This document shows, piece by piece, positions 9,260-17,324 of a DNA stretch of 38,810 nucleotides (its first letter is position 1; each line of letters opens with the position of its first letter). The position numbers and the translations under genes are program-made. The stretch is from Desulfurivibrio sp. (lineage in GTDB: Bacteria > Desulfobacterota > Desulfobulbia > Desulfobulbales > SURF-16): contig QZKJ01000036.1 in NCBI GenBank assembly GCA_003605035.1, forward strand, positions 1 to 38,810, in the 5' to 3' direction. The notes below the pieces were generated by a model. The model made no database searches, was not told the DNA's origin, and worked only from the letters and a program-made list of their open reading frames with translations.

Positions 9260-9778
9260 ATGAAAGCTGGAAAAAAAATGCGCGCAAACATCGCCCTGCT
9301 CTCCGCCCTTTCCCTTGCCGCCTTTTATACGGCGCCCACTGCTGCCTGGGCGGATGAAGTCGTCGAAATAGCCATTGCTCCCGGCGTGCTGGTTGTTGAT
9401 GCTGAAACTGACTGCACCGAAGATTGTGATTACACCGAATCGGTCACGGTGCACGCCGGGATCGCCTTGGCAGATGCATGCGCGGACGGCGGCCAGGACT
9501 GTTCCGTGGATTTATGTTATGAAGCAACTTGTCTTGCCGCCACGGCAGTTTTTGCGGACAGCCGGGGTGAGCTGGTGGCGAAATTTTCGATCCCGGACGT
9601 GATCGCCATGTTACTCCCCGAAGGTGTCAATGCATACTATGATTTAACGCTGCAAGGGGAGACGCTGGCCGGGGAGCAGTTCTCCGGCACGGATGAAATC
9701 TACCTGAAAGAATACAGCACCACCCCCGCTAAAGAACCAATAGGGCCGCTGGGACCAGGCACCCATGCCAGCAAATAA
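9260..9778 (+). CDS. secreted cysteine-containing hypothetical protein
   Basis: 172 residues. The first roughly 30 form a Sec signal peptide: a Lys/Arg-rich start, a hydrophobic core, then AAWA-DE as the likely cleavage site. The mature part is acidic and holds several Cys (TDCTEDC, DACADGGQDC, DLCYEATC), probably disulfide-bonded in the periplasm or outside. The middle reads like an extracellular beta-sandwich (alternating VTVHAGIAL, AKFSIPD, YYDLTLQGE). The start is well set by AAGAGGAG seven bases before ATG. I do not recognise the family. It is a single gene between a U32 protein and an efflux operon. Confidence 0.8.
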   Translation: MKAGKKMRANIALLSALSLAAFYTAPTAAWADEVVEIAIAPGVLVVDAETDCTEDCDYTESVTVHAGIALADACADGGQDCSVDLCYEATCLAATAVFADSRGELVAKFSIPDVIAMLLPEGVNAYYDLTLQGETLAGEQFSGTDEIYLKEYSTTPAKEPIGPLGPGTHASK

Positions 9779-10039
9779 GCAAAAAAAATAACTTTTCCTC
9801 AGCGACAAAATCGCCTTCGTCTCAGCTTCCCTCCGAAAATTCTGACGACGAAGGCGATGCTGCGCGGGGATTCTTCCCCGCAACTTCTCCTGCCGCAGGA
9901 AAACAGCCACAAACTGGAGTCATGCCCCCGCCACCTGCTGTCGCTTTCTGCCCGGCCATTTTTTTCAATGCCGGCCAACCCGAAAATGTTCACATCTTCA
10001 ACAATCCCGCTTTTCTGCGCAGGCTGCCACATCGGTCCA
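9779..10039. other. intergenic region upstream of efflux operon
   Basis: The region holds a cluster of palindromes at 9810-9900 and no supportable gene. Small open frames on both strands cross the palindromes and have no ribosome binding site. Confidence 0.5.
9810..9900. repeat. cluster of three hairpins (REP/MITE-like)
   Basis: A perfect 12-bp inverted repeat, ATCGCCTTCGTC at 9810-9821 and its complement at 9847-9858, has a 25-base loop. It is followed at once by GCGGGG-ATTCTT-CCCCGC (9864-9881) and by TCCTGC-C-GCAGGA (9888-9900). On the minus strand the first stem runs into TTTT. Three stems in 91 bases of non-coding DNA suggest a dispersed palindromic element or a structured RNA rather than chance. 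Confidence 0.6.
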
Positions 10040-10068
10040 TTGACTTCACGGGTTGTCTCAGATATGGT
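10040..10068 (+). promoter_or_regulatory. candidate sigma70 promoter of the RND efflux operon
   Basis: TTGACT, 17 bases, TATGGT. The start would be near 10075, giving a leader of about 65 bases before the adaptor ATG. The leader contains a 6-bp hairpin, GCTTCG-CGTAC-CGAAGC, at 10103-10119. No regulator gene lies next to the operon. Confidence 0.45.
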
Positions 10069-10141
10069 GAACCGTAACATTTATTCCTAGCAAAATAAAA
10101 ACGCTTCGCGTACCGAAGCCTGGCACGGCCTGCCCTTTACC

Positions 10142-11272
10142 ATGAAAAAACGTCTTTTTCTTGCTGTCATCGGTCTGCTTCTGCTGGTCGGCGCACTCGG
10201 CGGCGTCAAAGCCCTGCAGATCCGCAGCATGATCGATCAGAAAAGCAAGTTTACCCTGCCGCCGGAGATCGTCACCACCGCCACCTCCCGTTCAGACTCC
10301 TGGGACGCCACTCTTACCGCCATCGGCTCGCTGACTGCGGTACAGGGCGTGACCGTGTCGGCCGAGGTGTCCGGCAAGGTCACCCATATCGCCTTTACCC
10401 CCGGCAGCAGGGTGCAGGCCGGCGACCTGCTGATCCGGCAGGACACCACCTCCGAGGAGGCCCAGCTCCGATCTGTCGAGACTGCCGCGGCCCTGGCCAA
10501 ACTCAATCTGGACCGCTACACCGGGCTGCTTGCCCAGCAGAACATCGCCCAGTCCCTCTATGATAATGCCGAGGCTGAGTACAAACAGGCCATGGCCCAG
10601 GTGGACACCATCCGGGCGACCATCAGCAAAAAAAATATCCGGGCCCCCTTTGCCGGGCGGCTCGGCATCCGCCTGATCAATCTGGGCCAGATCCTCAAGG
10701 AAAATGAGCCCATTGTTTCGCTGCAGAACCTGGACCCGATCTTTGTCGATTTCCTGCTGCCCCAGCAGCATCTCGGCCTGATCCACAAAGGTCTCAGCAT
10801 ACGGATCAAAACAGACGCCCTGCCCGGCCAGATCCTGACAGGGAAGATAACCACCATCAATCCCGAAGTGGACAGCGCCACCCGCAACATCCGTATCCAG
10901 GCCACGGTGGCCAACGAGCAGGAACTGCTGCGGCCCGGACTCTTCGTTAACGTGGAGGTGGTGCTGCCACAGCGGCAGAATGTCATCGTCATCCCGGCCA
11001 CCGCCGTGCTCTACGCGCCTTACAGCGATTCGGTCTTTGTGCTCAGGCAGACCAAAAACGAACAAACGGGTCAGCAGGAAACCGTGCTGAGCCAGCAGTT
11101 TGTCAAACTCGGGGAAAAACGCGGGGACTATGTTGCCGTGATATCGGGCCTTAAGGAGGGGGAGGCCATCGTCAGCACCGGGGTGTTCAAGCTGCGCAAC
11201 GGCCAGACCGCGGTGGTCAACAACGAGCTGTCCCCCGAGTTCAAGCTCGCCCCGCAACCACAGGACAACTGA
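10142..11272 (+). CDS. RND efflux periplasmic adaptor (membrane fusion protein)
   Basis: 376 residues. An N-terminal hydrophobic segment (about 4-25) acts as membrane anchor or uncleaved signal. Next come the first half of the lipoyl/barrel-sandwich domain (about 60-100, VSAEVSGKVTHIAFTPGSRV), a short alpha-hairpin (about 100-160), the second lipoyl half (KKNIRAPFAGRLGIR), a beta-barrel region (VDFLLPQQHL, IRIKTDALPG) and a membrane-proximal domain. This is the AcrA/MexH-type order. It would link the inner-membrane pump encoded 64 bases downstream to an outer-membrane channel; no TolC-type gene is in the window. No good ribosome binding site precedes ATG 10142, so the start rests on the signal sequence. 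Confidence 0.93.
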   Translation: MKKRLFLAVIGLLLLVGALGGVKALQIRSMIDQKSKFTLPPEIVTTATSRSDSWDATLTAIGSLTAVQGVTVSAEVSGKVTHIAFTPGSRVQAGDLLIRQDTTSEEAQLRSVETAAALAKLNLDRYTGLLAQQNIAQSLYDNAEAEYKQAMAQVDTIRATISKKNIRAPFAGRLGIRLINLGQILKENEPIVSLQNLDPIFVDFLLPQQHLGLIHKGLSIRIKTDALPGQILTGKITTINPEVDSATRNIRIQATVANEQELLRPGLFVNVEVVLPQRQNVIVIPATAVLYAPYSDSVFVLRQTKNEQTGQQETVLSQQFVKLGEKRGDYVAVISGLKEGEAIVSTGVFKLRNGQTAVVNNELSPEFKLAPQPQDN

Positions 11273-11336
11273 TCCCCCGGAACCAGCCAGCCGGGACAGG
11301 TGATTGCTCAGCCAACCTCTGCCAACACGCCGCGCC

Positions 11337-14300
11337 ATGCACTTTACTGACCTTTTTATCCGCCGTCCCGTTCTCGCGCTGGTGATCAGTCTCGTCATCA
11401 CCATTGCCGGCCTGCAGGCGATCCGCTCACTCAACGTCCGGCAGTTTCCGGTCAGCGAAAACTCCGCGATCACCGTGACCACCGTGTATGTGGGGGCCAG
11501 CGCCGAGCTGGTGCGCGGCTTCATCACCACCCCGCTGGAGCGGGCCATTGCCGCCGCCGACGGTATTGATTACATCGAGAGCCAGAGCGCCCAGGGCGTC
11601 TCCACCATTAACGTCCGCCTGAAACTGAACTACGACGCCACCAAGGCTCTGGCCGAAGTCGGCTCCAAGGTCGACCAGGTCCGCCGCGACCTGCCGCCGG
11701 AGGCCGAGGTGCCGGTCATCAACATCGAGTCCGCCGACAGCCAGTTCGCCTCGGCCTATCTCAGCTTCACCTCCACGGTGCTCAAGCAGAACGAGATCAC
11801 CGACTACCTGGTCCGCGTCGTGCAGCCGCGCCTGTCCGCCGTGGAAGGCGTGCAGCGTGCCGATATCCTGGGGGCCCGCACCTTTGCCATGCGCATCTGG
11901 TTGAAACCCGACCGCATGGCCGCCTATAACATCAGCCCTGCCCAGGTTCGCCAGGCCCTGGCCGCCAACAACTACCTGGCCGCCCTCGGCCAGACCAAGG
12001 GGTCGCTGATCCAGGTGAACCTCATCGCCAACACCGATCTGCGCTCAGTGGAGGAGTTCAAAAATCTGGTCATCCGCGAACAGGGCGGCGCGCTGATCCG
12101 GCTGGCGGACATCGGCGAGGTGGTGCTGGGCGCCGAGGATTATGACACCGAGGTCCGGTTCTCCGGCCAGACCGCGGTGTTCATGGGCATCTGGCCCCTG
12201 CCCAACGCCAACTCCCTGGATGTGGTCAAAAGGGTGCGGACCGCCATGGACGGGGTCCAGCGGGACCTGCCCTCCGGCATGCAGGCGCGCATCGCCTATG
12301 ACGCCACCGACTACATCAACAACGCCATCCACGAGGTCATCAACACCCTGGCCGACACCCTGCTGATCGTGGTGGTCATCATCTTTCTCTTCCTCGGCTC
12401 TTTCCGCTCGGTATTCATTCCTGTGATCGCCATCCCGCTGTCGCTCATCGGCGGGGTGTTCCTCATGCAGGTGTTCGGCTTCACCATCAATCTGCTCACC
12501 CTGCTGGCCATCGTGCTCTCCGTCGGTCTGGTGGTGGATGACGCCATCGTGGTGGTGGAAAACGTGGAGCGGCATCTCGGCGAAGGCAAATCCCCCCTGG
12601 ACGCGGCCCTGACCGGCGCCCGGGAACTGGTCGGCCCCATCATCGCCATGACCATCACCCTGGCGGCGGTCTATGCCCCCATCGGCCTGCAGGGCGGCCT
12701 CACCGGCTCCCTGTTCCGCGAATTCGCCTTCACCCTGGCCGGCGCAGTCACCATCTCCGGGGTGGTCGCCCTCACCCTGTCGCCCATGATGTCCTCCAGG
12801 CTGCTGAAACCAGGGCTGGCCGAGCATGGTCTGGCCGGCAGAATCTCCCGCGACTTCAAACGGCTGCGCAACGTCTACGGCCGCCTGCTTGACGCCACCC
12901 TGCGCGCCCGGCCGGCGGTCTACCTGGTGTGGCTCGGGGTCAGCCTGCTGACCATCCCCATGTTCAGGATGTCGCCGGTGGAACTTTCCCCCAACGAGGA
13001 CCAGGGGGTTATCTTCGGCATCATCGATGCGGCGGCCAACTCCACCCTGGACCAGACCAGCCGCTATGCGGCGGCGGCCAACCGGATATTTCTCAGCATC
13101 CCGGAGACGGATTTCACCTTCCAGATCACCCAGCCCAGTTCCGGTTTCGGCGGCATGGTCACCAAGCCATGGGACCAGCGGGAACGCACCATCTTCCAGA
13201 TCCTGCCCGAGGTGCAGCAGAAACTGCATGGCATAGCCGGCATCCGGATGTTCCCGGTCCTCCCCCCTTCCCTGCCCGGCGGCGGCCAGTTCCCGGTAGA
13301 GTTCATCCTGGCCTCCACGGCCGAGACCGAAGAGATTCTGCAGTTTGCCGGCCAATTGCAGCAGAAGGCGATGCAGAGCGGGCTTTTTGCCTTTCCGCCT
13401 CTCATCGACGTAAAAATCGACCAGCCCCAGTCGGAATTTGTCATCAACCGCGACAAGGCGGCGGATCTGGGGCTCAACCTGGAACAGGTGGGGGCGGACA
13501 TCGGGGCCATGATCGGCGGCAACTTCGTCAACCGCTTCGACATCGCCGGCCGCAGCTACAAGGTCATTCCGCAGATCCAGCGGGTGGACCGGCTCAACCC
13601 TGACCAGCTCAAGAACATCTACATCACCGGCCCGGCCGGCCAGCTGGTGCCGCTCAGCACCATTGCCACCATTGACAATTCCACCGTGCCGCGCTCCCTG
13701 AACCGCTTCCAGCAGCTCAATGCCGTGAAAATCAGCGGCGTGTCGATCCGGCCCCTTGGCGAAGCGCTGCAATTCCTGGAGGATGAAGCGGCCAAAATCC
13801 TGCCCCAGGGGTATACGATTGACTACACCGGCGAATCCCGGCAGCTGCGCACCGAGGGCAATAAATTCCTGCCGGCCTTCTCCCTGGCCGTGGTGCTCAT
13901 CTTCCTGGTGCTGGCCGCCCAGTTCAACAGCTTCCGCGACCCTTTCGTCATCCTGGCCGGCTCCGTGCCGCTGGGCATTTTCGGGGCGCTCATCTTCACC
14001 TTCCTCAAAATGCCGGACCCGAACGCGCCTTTCTGGACCCACGGCTGGACCACCACCATGAACATCTACTCCCAGGTCGGCCTGGTCACCCTGGTCGGCC
14101 TGGTTTCCAAAAACGGCATCCTCATCGTCGAGTTCGCCAACAAACTGCAGCTGCAGGGGCATTCCAAGCTGGATGCGGTGAGGGAGGCCTCCATGACCAG
14201 GCTGCGGCCGATTCTCATGACCAGCGCGGCCACGGCGGCCGGCCATTTTCCGCTGACCCTGGTGACCGGCGCCGGCGCCGCGGCCAGAAACTCCATCGGC

Positions 14301-14444
14301 CTGGTGCTGGTGGGCGGCATCACGGTGGGCACCATCTTCACCCTGTTTATCGTGCCATCCATCTACATGCTGGTGGCCCGGGACCACGCCAGAGACCGGA
14401 ATCAGGAAAGCACGACCCTTTCAGATGAAACAAAATCGTTTTGA
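11337..14444 (+). CDS. RND efflux permease (HAE1 family)
   Basis: 1035 residues, the usual size for a hydrophobe/amphiphile RND pump. The opening MHFTDLFIRRPVLALVISL is the conserved first membrane helix, which favours ATG 11337 over an upstream in-frame TTG at 11304. Two large periplasmic loops follow TM1 and TM7. The proton-relay aspartates of TM4 are present at D401-D402 (GLVVDDAIVVVEN). The C-terminal helices contain GLVSKNGILIVEFAN. It forms a tripartite pump with the adaptor upstream; substrates cannot be read from sequence. The operon has only two genes and ends 20 bases before the stop of a convergent kinase. Confidence 0.95.
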   Translation: MHFTDLFIRRPVLALVISLVITIAGLQAIRSLNVRQFPVSENSAITVTTVYVGASAELVRGFITTPLERAIAAADGIDYIESQSAQGVSTINVRLKLNYDATKALAEVGSKVDQVRRDLPPEAEVPVINIESADSQFASAYLSFTSTVLKQNEITDYLVRVVQPRLSAVEGVQRADILGARTFAMRIWLKPDRMAAYNISPAQVRQALAANNYLAALGQTKGSLIQVNLIANTDLRSVEEFKNLVIREQGGALIRLADIGEVVLGAEDYDTEVRFSGQTAVFMGIWPLPNANSLDVVKRVRTAMDGVQRDLPSGMQARIAYDATDYINNAIHEVINTLADTLLIVVVIIFLFLGSFRSVFIPVIAIPLSLIGGVFLMQVFGFTINLLTLLAIVLSVGLVVDDAIVVVENVERHLGEGKSPLDAALTGARELVGPIIAMTITLAAVYAPIGLQGGLTGSLFREFAFTLAGAVTISGVVALTLSPMMSSRLLKPGLAEHGLAGRISRDFKRLRNVYGRLLDATLRARPAVYLVWLGVSLLTIPMFRMSPVELSPNEDQGVIFGIIDAAANSTLDQTSRYAAAANRIFLSIPETDFTFQITQPSSGFGGMVTKPWDQRERTIFQILPEVQQKLHGIAGIRMFPVLPPSLPGGGQFPVEFILASTAETEEILQFAGQLQQKAMQSGLFAFPPLIDVKIDQPQSEFVINRDKAADLGLNLEQVGADIGAMIGGNFVNRFDIAGRSYKVIPQIQRVDRLNPDQLKNIYITGPAGQLVPLSTIATIDNSTVPRSLNRFQQLNAVKISGVSIRPLGEALQFLEDEAAKILPQGYTIDYTGESRQLRTEGNKFLPAFSLAVVLIFLVLAAQFNSFRDPFVILAGSVPLGIFGALIFTFLKMPDPNAPFWTHGWTTTMNIYSQVGLVTLVGLVSKNGILIVEFANKLQLQGHSKLDAVREASMTRLRPILMTSAATAAGHFPLTLVTGAGAAARNSIGLVLVGGITVGTIFTLFIVPSIYMLVARDHARDRNQESTTLSDETKSF

Positions 14445-14464
14445 CCTGACAGCCATCCTGTCTT

Positions 14465-16831
14465 TCATGGTTGGTCTTTGCCTTTTTCCGCGGGATGATC
14501 AAGAATCTCTCTTACCTTGCTGAGCAGGGTATCGGGACTCAGCGGCTTATAAAGAAAATTGACCCCTGCTTGCAGCATTCCCATTTTGCTAATCTTATCA
14601 GAAGGATAACCGCTGACAAACAGGGCCTTTATCGCCGGCTTTACCGTGATGATCTCCTGGTAGGCCTCACTGCCGTTTTTATTCGGCATGATAACATCAA
14701 GAACAACCAGGTCAATACTGTCACTGTTTTCCCGGAACCGATCAACAGCATCCTGACCGTCAACGGACTCAATGACCGTATAGCCATGACTCTGCAGGAT
14801 CTTCAGAACTAATTTCCTCAGCGTCGGGTCATCCTCGGCCACCAGGATGGTCTCGGTGCCGCCGGAGGGGGGTGGGGCTATAGCCGCTTTCCCAGCCGCA
14901 ACCGCGGCCTCCTTGATTAACGGCAGATAGATCTTGAAGGTTGTTCCCTGGCCGGACTCACTGTAGCAGTTGATATAGCCTTCATGCTGCTTGATGATCC
15001 CGTACACAATCGCCATGCCGAGCCCCGTGCCCTTGCCCACTTCCTTGGTGGTGAAAAAGGGATCGAAAATCCTCTCCATTGTTATTGCATCCATGCCCGT
15101 TCCACTGTCTGAAACGCTTATCAGGGCATACCATCCGGGTTTTATGGCATACTCTTTCCTGTCAACATCTCCAGCCCGCAGTTCAACAGCGCAGGTGTCA
15201 ATGGTCAGCATGCCCCTGCCGGGCATGGCATCCCGAGAATTGGCGGCAAGATTCAGCAGAACCTGTTCTATCTGTACGCGGTCCGCTATGACAACCAGAT
15301 CTTTTGCATAAAGATTGCTGCTCATGGTGATATCCTCACCCATGATGCGCCACAGCATCTTCTCCAACCCCGTAATGATCTCGTTGATATTGACCGGCAA
15401 AAGCTCCAGTACCTGCTTCCTGCTGAAGGTGAGGAGGCCCTTGGTCAGTTGTGTGGCCCTGTCCGCGGCACTAAGAATATTGGCCAGATATGATCTGTGC
15501 TCCTCGTCCGTCAGGGAGCCCTGCATCATGCTGCCGTAGCCGATAATGATATTGAGCAGATTATTGAAGTCATGGGCGATGCCCCCGGCCAGCGTGCCGA
15601 TGGATTCCATTTTCTGGGCCTGAAAAAGCGCGGCTTCCAGCCGTTTCCGTTCGGAGATGTCAACGACCACCGAACGGGACTCAATGACAAGGCCCGCATC
15701 ATCAAGCACCGGATCAACGGAGACGCTTACCCACGCCAGCGAGCCATCCATTTTTTTCATCTTGCATTCCTCATTGCGCACTGAGCAACCGGCCTCCAAT
15801 TTTCTAAAAATCTCCTGCGCCCTGACCAAGCCTTGCGAGGTTTCGGCATAGAGATCAAAGACCTTCATCTGCAGCATGGTTTCCCGCTCATATCCGAGAA
15901 GCTGCACTGCCTGATTGTTGCATTGTAATATGGCCCCGTCATGGGCACTGACGGAGAAATAGGCGACAGGGGCATTATCATAAAGCTCCCGGTATCGTTC
16001 TCTGCTTTGGGATATTTCCTCTGCCGCTCGCTTCTGCTCGGAGATGTCCCGGGCCACATGAACCACACCAGTAAGGGCACCCTGTTTGTCAAACAGGGGT
16101 GAACAGGTCACCAGCAAGGGGATGCCTATATGCGGATCATTCACTTCTTGCGATGCCGTCCGCTGTGTCTCAAGGGTTCTATCAAGCGGACATAAAGGCC
16201 ATGGGCGAGCAAGGTTATGCAGCACCTCATGACACTTTCTGCCGATAAGTTCTTCCGGGTTCATCCCTAAATGGTCGGCCAGGGCCTTGTTTACCCTGAC
16301 CAGTTTTCTTTCCAAATCATGGACCGAAACAAAATCAGGGATGGCGTTAAAGGTGCTCTGCCAGTTCTCCGCAGCCTGCACCAGGGCCGCATCCATGGCC
16401 TCAAGCTTTCTTTCCATGCCTATCTCAGAGCAGACCCGTCTGATGATATTGGGCAAGAGCTCGAGAAATTCGGATCCCTTGACAATGTAATCCCTGGCGC
16501 CGAGTTTCATCATCTCAACGGCCACTCTCTCGTCCCCGTGGCCGGTCATGATGATAAAGGGAATTTCTGTCTCTCTTGCCGCGAGTTCCGTCAGGATTTC
16601 CCTGCCGGTCATGTCCGGCAGGACCAGATCAAGCAAAAGAAGCACATCCGGCTTCACCTCGAGTGCGGCAAGCGCCTCACTGCCCGAGCCGACCCCCTCA
16701 ACCTGAAAGCCTTCCCTGCTGAGATTTTTCCGGATAAGGCGATTCAGACCCTCGTCATCTTCAACGACCAGCAGCGGCAGGTGGAGATCATCGGTGCTGG
16801 TCGGGATGCTGCCAAGAACACGTGATACCAT
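14465..16831 (-). CDS. hybrid histidine kinase, REC-PAS-PAS-HisKA-HATPase-REC
   Basis: 788 residues from ATG 16831, chosen because AGG sits seven bases upstream and the ATG follows the previous gene's stop by 13 bases; the open frame extends 16 codons further but overlaps that gene. The first receiver (about 18-135) has E24-D26, D68 (LLDLVLPDM) and K118, followed by Gly instead of the usual Pro. Two PAS domains (about 155-265 and 275-395) precede the H-box [18 protein letters not shown] with H420. The ATPase domain contains DSGTGMD and GTGLGMA. The last receiver has D712 (LDVIMPNKNG) and K762 (YKPL). It is cytoplasmic and the last gene of the operon beginning with a binding protein, so it could take phosphate from the upstream kinase via the CheY-like gene. 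Confidence 0.92.
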   Translation of the reverse strand: MVSRVLGSIPTSTDDLHLPLLVVEDDEGLNRLIRKNLSREGFQVEGVGSGSEALAALEVKPDVLLLLDLVLPDMTGREILTELAARETEIPFIIMTGHGDERVAVEMMKLGARDYIVKGSEFLELLPNIIRRVCSEIGMERKLEAMDAALVQAAENWQSTFNAIPDFVSVHDLERKLVRVNKALADHLGMNPEELIGRKCHEVLHNLARPWPLCPLDRTLETQRTASQEVNDPHIGIPLLVTCSPLFDKQGALTGVVHVARDISEQKRAAEEISQSRERYRELYDNAPVAYFSVSAHDGAILQCNNQAVQLLGYERETMLQMKVFDLYAETSQGLVRAQEIFRKLEAGCSVRNEECKMKKMDGSLAWVSVSVDPVLDDAGLVIESRSVVVDISERKRLEAALFQAQKMESIGTLAGGIAHDFNNLLNIIIGYGSMMQGSLTDEEHRSYLANILSAADRATQLTKGLLTFSRKQVLELLPVNINEIITGLEKMLWRIMGEDITMSSNLYAKDLVVIADRVQIEQVLLNLAANSRDAMPGRGMLTIDTCAVELRAGDVDRKEYAIKPGWYALISVSDSGTGMDAITMERIFDPFFTTKEVGKGTGLGMAIVYGIIKQHEGYINCYSESGQGTTFKIYLPLIKEAAVAAGKAAIAPPPSGGTETILVAEDDPTLRKLVLKILQSHGYTVIESVDGQDAVDRFRENSDSIDLVVLDVIMPNKNGSEAYQEIITVKPAIKALFVSGYPSDKISKMGMLQAGVNFLYKPLSPDTLLSKVREILDHPAEKGKDQP

Positions 16832-16844
16832 TTTTTTACCTGCC

Positions 16845-17291
16845 TTAACTATTTCCGTTGACTGCCGGCACCTGCACAATCATGATAAAGAGACCCAGTT
16901 GCCTGATGACGTTGACGAATTTTTCATAATCCACCGGCTTGGTGATATAATTGCTGCATCCCAGCAGGTGGCAATGTTCAACCTCCCGCGGATCATCCGT
17001 GGTGGTGACCATAATCACCGGAATCTTGCGCAATTCCTCATCTGCCTTGAGCTGCCGCAGGACTTCGATACCGTCGACCTTGGGCATGCGGATGTCCAGC
17101 AGCAGCAGATAGGAATCCCCGGCTTTGCGATGCGGCCCGCCACCCTTCCTGAATAAAAAATCAAGCGCCTGCTGGCCATCGGCGAAACGGATAATCTCAT
17201 TCTCGATTCCGGCCCGTCGCAGGTTTTTATTAATCAAGGCGGCATGCCCGTCATCGTCTTCGGCTATGATGATATGTATTTCTTTTCTCAT
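16845..17291 (-). CDS. single-domain response regulator (CheY/Rcp1-like)
   Basis: 148 residues, one receiver only: E11-D14 acidic cluster, phospho-acceptor D66 (LLLDIRMPKVDG), T96 or T97 and K118 (ITKPV). The spaced loop RKGGGPHRKAGDSYLLLL is typical of the Rcp1-like subgroup that partners with phytochrome-style kinases carrying SHDLRSPL H-boxes, and just such a kinase lies upstream (34-base gap). The short extension after the last helix has no known domain. It most likely acts as a phosphate shuttle between the Cache kinase and the hybrid kinase downstream. Confidence 0.92.
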   Translation of the reverse strand: MRKEIHIIIAEDDDGHAALINKNLRRAGIENEIIRFADGQQALDFLFRKGGGPHRKAGDSYLLLLDIRMPKVDGIEVLRQLKADEELRKIPVIMVTTTDDPREVEHCHLLGCSNYITKPVDYEKFVNVIRQLGLFIMIVQVPAVNGNS

Positions 17292-17324
17292 TTTCTCTCC
17301 ATTTGATGAAGGTGTCGCTGCGAT

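Noticed and set aside
12045-14387. Long open frame antisense to the RND permease (780 codons)
   Set aside because: Composition rich in His, Gly, Asp and Gln and no domain; an artefact of GC-rich codon use opposite a well-supported gene.
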